A stretch of DNA of 25,706 bases, taken from positions 1 through 25,706 of the forward strand of contig CAZAAK010000028.1 in the NCBI GenBank assembly GCA_964483145.1, written 5' to 3'. The position numbers and the translations under genes are program-made. Position 1 is the stretch's first letter; the number at the start of each line of letters is the position of its first letter. This DNA comes from Colimorpha sp964483145. GTDB lineage: Bacteria > Bacteroidota > Bacteroidia > Bacteroidales > P3. Below the pieces are notes generated by a model. That model saw only the letters and a list, made by a program, of their open reading frames with translations. It was not told the origin of the DNA and did not search any database. Shown here one piece after another: positions 24,270 through 25,706 of the stretch.

Positions 24270-24974
24270 TTACAAATCGCTAATTTTAAATGGATTATAT
24301 GAAATATTGGTGTCGTACGTATCCAAACCCTCACGGTGCTTGAGGCAAGCGACCACCCTTTTGGTAACAGGGAGGATAACAATCTCGTAGAGCACCTTTG
24401 CCGCCACCTGGCACACAATCATGGTCAGAACGGACTCGGCGCCCATTGCCCAGAACATAATCGGGATAAAGATAAGGGAATCGGCAAGCTCGCCCACGAT
24501 GGAGGAAACAATGGCGCGAAGCCAAAAATTCCTGCCCTTCTGCAACACCTTCATGCGGCTGAGAACCACTGCATTGAGGGTAGACCCGACCCAAAAGGCC
24601 ATCATAGAGGCCACCGTGGCACGCGGAGCGGCATTGAATATCGTGCGGAATGCACCATCATCGGGCCAGAAAGGCGCTCCCGGCAACAAAACGGCTAGCT
24701 GGGTAACAAGCACCACAAAAAAATTCATAAAAAACCCAAGCCAAATGACCAAACGAGCCCTACTGTAGCCATAAACCTCGCTCAAGCAATCGTTTATAAT
24801 ATACGAAACGGGGAACACAATCACCGCTGCTGGCAGGGTGATGCCTAGCACAACAAAGACCTTGGAAGCAATGAGATTGGAAACAATCAAGCAAGTGCAA
24901 AAGAGCACTGCCAGGGAAACAAAGGTTGGAGTGAGGGCTGTGCGCCGCCCCGAGGCGTTGTCGGTTAATGCCAT
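24270..24974 (-). CDS. Queuosine precursor transporter (YhhQ / VUT family)
   Basis: Inner-membrane protein of the family formerly called DUF165, whose E. coli member YhhQ takes up preQ0 and preQ1. The 234 residues have about six hydrophobic segments and the family landmarks VSNLIASKVF, FPVSYIINDCLSEVYGYSRAR, AFWVGSTLNAVVLSRMK and RAIVSSIVGELADSLIFIP. Its coupling with queF, which converts preQ0 to preQ1, fits uptake of preQ0 followed by reduction. ATG 24974 is the natural start; the leader from the -7 element at 25040 is about 60 bases and contains a short hairpin (GCAGGG / CCCTGC, 25011-25026). Confidence 0.9.
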   Translation of the reverse strand: MALTDNASGRRTALTPTFVSLAVLFCTCLIVSNLIASKVFVVLGITLPAAVIVFPVSYIINDCLSEVYGYSRARLVIWLGFFMNFFVVLVTQLAVLLPGAPFWPDDGAFRTIFNAAPRATVASMMAFWVGSTLNAVVLSRMKVLQKGRNFWLRAIVSSIVGELADSLIFIPIMFWAMGAESVLTMIVCQVAAKVLYEIVILPVTKRVVACLKHREGLDTYDTNISYNPFKISDL

Positions 24975-25039
24975 AGAATCTTGTTTTTAAAGTGGTTATC
25001 AAGTACACTAGCGCAGGGTACCCCCTGCAAAGACGCTTG

Positions 25040-25072
25040 CAAAGATACTGTTTTTTTGTTGAACCGCACAAA
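25040..25072 (-). promoter_or_regulatory. Promoter of the queuosine transporter-queF operon
   Basis: On the minus strand TTTG (25069-25072), 21 bases, then TATCTTTG (25040-25047), an exact -7 match about 66 bases before ATG 24974. Confidence 0.65.
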
Positions 25073-25145
25073 AAAAAGTTTGCTGCCAGGCAAAACAGAG
25101 CATCGCCCGCCCAGGGCGCAAGTGGCGGACTATGGCAAGAAGCCC

Positions 25146-25230
25146 GCACGAAAGGGTTCCGGAATGTCTCACACGAAAGATTCTGGAATAACCTGTATGG
25201 AAGATTTCCAAATAACCCACACGAAAAAAG
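25146..25230. repeat. Degenerate 24-25-base tandem repeat, about 3.5 copies
   Basis: CACGAAAG (25147), CACGAAAG (25172), TATGGAAG (25196) and CACGAAAA (25220) recur with periods of 25, 24 and 24 bases. Each of the first three is followed by a TTCCGGAAT-like word (TTCCGGAAT, TTCTGGAAT, TTTCCAAAT), and copies 2 and 3 then have AACC. Near 8-codon periodicity, but no frame here is a credible gene. Confidence 0.6.
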
Positions 25231-25334
25231 CACTTGCGAGTTCTCGAATTTATCCTAAGGTCATGCCAACGCCGAATGCGTGGCAAAGTGCCATCCCTGT
25301 GGCTAGTGGGTAACTTAGCGGAAAGATAGCCGAT

Positions 25335-25465
25335 GGGTCGCTTTTTTATTTACCTTTTGTTTAGCTTTCTTTTACTTTTCTTTTACCTTTTGTTTACCTA
25401 ACCTAAATAAAAGGTAAATAAAGGGTAAAAGAAAGCTAAACAAAAGGTAAATAAAAAAGCGACCC
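25335..25465. repeat. 131-bp inverted repeat made of 11-bp units (element B)
   Basis: The outer 41 bases of each arm (25335-25375 and 25425-25465) are perfectly complementary, starting with GGGTCGC and ending with GCGACCC. Inside are ten 11-base units: TTTACCTTTTG, TTTAGCTTTCT, TTTACTTTTCT, TTTACCTTTTG, TTTACCTAACC, then on the other strand sense TAAATAAAAGG, TAAATAAAGGG, TAAAAGAAAGC, TAAACAAAAGG, TAAATAAAAAA. The centre is at 25403/25404. To the left are TGCGTGGC (25277-25284) and GTGGGTAACTT (25306-25316), as at element A. Confidence 0.92.
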
Positions 25466-25495
25466 TTCCACGAACCCACCGACACCCATCCCTAA

Positions 25496-25527
25496 TTGGT
25501 GGCACACTGTTCGGGGGCGCACCTTTG
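25496..25527 (+). promoter_or_regulatory. Promoter-like site pointing to the right edge
   Basis: TTG (25496-25498), 21 bases, then CACCTTTG (25520-25527), one base off TAnnTTTG. Any gene would lie beyond the window; none begins within the 179 bases that follow. Confidence 0.3.
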
Positions 25528-25573
25528 CATTGCAAAAGGTTGTACGGCATGGTATTACAGAGATATTGCAAGT

Positions 25574-25670
25574 ATGCGGCAAGGACGGCACAAGAACTCC
25601 CGGATGGGGCACCACATGCTCATCTAGCGCTACGGTGATGCGGCAGGGGCGGCACTATAATACTCCCGGA
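25574..25670 (+). repeat. Pair of ~32-base direct repeats near the right edge
   Basis: 25574-25604 and 25638-25670 share ATGCGGCA, GGCAC and CTCCCGGA in the same order and spacing, 64 bases apart. They could be the first copies of a longer array beyond the window. Confidence 0.5.
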
Positions 25671-25706
25671 ATTTTAGACAACCGCATAGGTTGCAGAAAG
25701 AAAAAT

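Larger units (their letters stand above)
24975..25706. other. 732 bases without a gene at the right end
   Basis: Holds the transporter promoter (25040-25072), a degenerate ~24-base tandem repeat (25146-25230), the 131-bp inverted repeat (25335-25465), a promoter-like site (25496-25527) and a pair of direct repeats (25574-25670). No reading frame here is convincing. Confidence 0.7.

Noticed and set aside
24975..25039. preQ1 riboswitch in the leader of the queuosine transporter
   Set aside because: The leader has a 6-bp hairpin and an A-rich stretch, but the loop and the A-rich tail do not match the preQ1-I consensus well enough, and the tail is not placed to pair with the loop. A covariance-model scan would settle it.
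24760..25233. 157-codon minus-strand frame across the 24-base repeats and the transporter start
   Set aside because: It overlaps the start of the queuosine transporter and its promoter. Its 8-residue periodicity merely reflects the 24-base DNA repeat.
25335..25465. MITE with target-site duplication
   Set aside because: No matching short duplication is visible directly outside GGGTCGC/GCGACCC, so transposition cannot be claimed from this copy alone.

Overview
The window reads as a chromosomal segment of a Bacteroidota bacterium, most likely order Bacteroidales. The clues are the repeated -7 promoter element TAnnTTTG, often with TTG/TTTG 19-21 bases upstream, the scarcity of Shine-Dalgarno sequences, a Bacteroidales-type ParE, and several small proteins whose close relatives I know only from Bacteroidales. 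I cannot name the genus. No rRNA, tRNA, CRISPR array, transposase, phage or plasmid gene was seen.

Layout. 118-2037 (+) is parE (topoisomerase IV subunit B), convergent with 2085-3626 (-), a CPA1 K+/H+ antiporter with an RCK_C domain. 3838-4569 (+) encodes an acidic protein with two C-terminal AT-hooks. 4570-5309 has no gene but carries an 11-bp-period inverted repeat array. 5310-6182 (+) and 6320-6916 (+) are hypothetical proteins (the second is secreted), and 7022-7600 (+) is nadD, closed by a good bidirectional terminator.

7737-16472 (-) is the metabolic centre. It is one co-directional block in transcription order citD, citE, citF, citX, citC-citG fusion, aconitase-superfamily hydratase, NADP-isocitrate dehydrogenase. 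A strong Bacteroidota-type promoter precedes citD. The block holds the citrate lyase subunits, the enzymes that build, attach and acetylate the prosthetic group, and the two steps linking citrate to 2-oxoglutarate. No citrate transporter, oxaloacetate decarboxylase or CitAB sensor lies beside it. It therefore looks like an internal acetate + oxaloacetate / citrate / 2-oxoglutarate module rather than a standard citrate-fermentation cluster.

16796-17419 (+) is a secreted barrel-like protein, 17455-18789 (-) a MATE exporter, and 19204-20208 (-) a secreted YD-repeat-like protein. 20421-20954 and 20978-23728 (+) form a probable operon of a conserved Bacteroidales protein and a superfamily 1 helicase with a C-terminal nuclease-like domain. 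23809-24974 (-) is a two-gene queuosine operon: a precursor transporter followed by queF. The last 730 bases have no gene but hold three separate repeat structures, including a near-perfect 131-bp inverted repeat built from 11-bp units.

Most unusual: (1) head-to-head arrays of a TTTACCTTTTG-like 11-bp unit at two distant sites, plus a two-unit fragment at a third, with shared left-flank words; (2) the self-contained citrate lyase / hydratase / isocitrate dehydrogenase operon with a compact CitC-CitG fusion.
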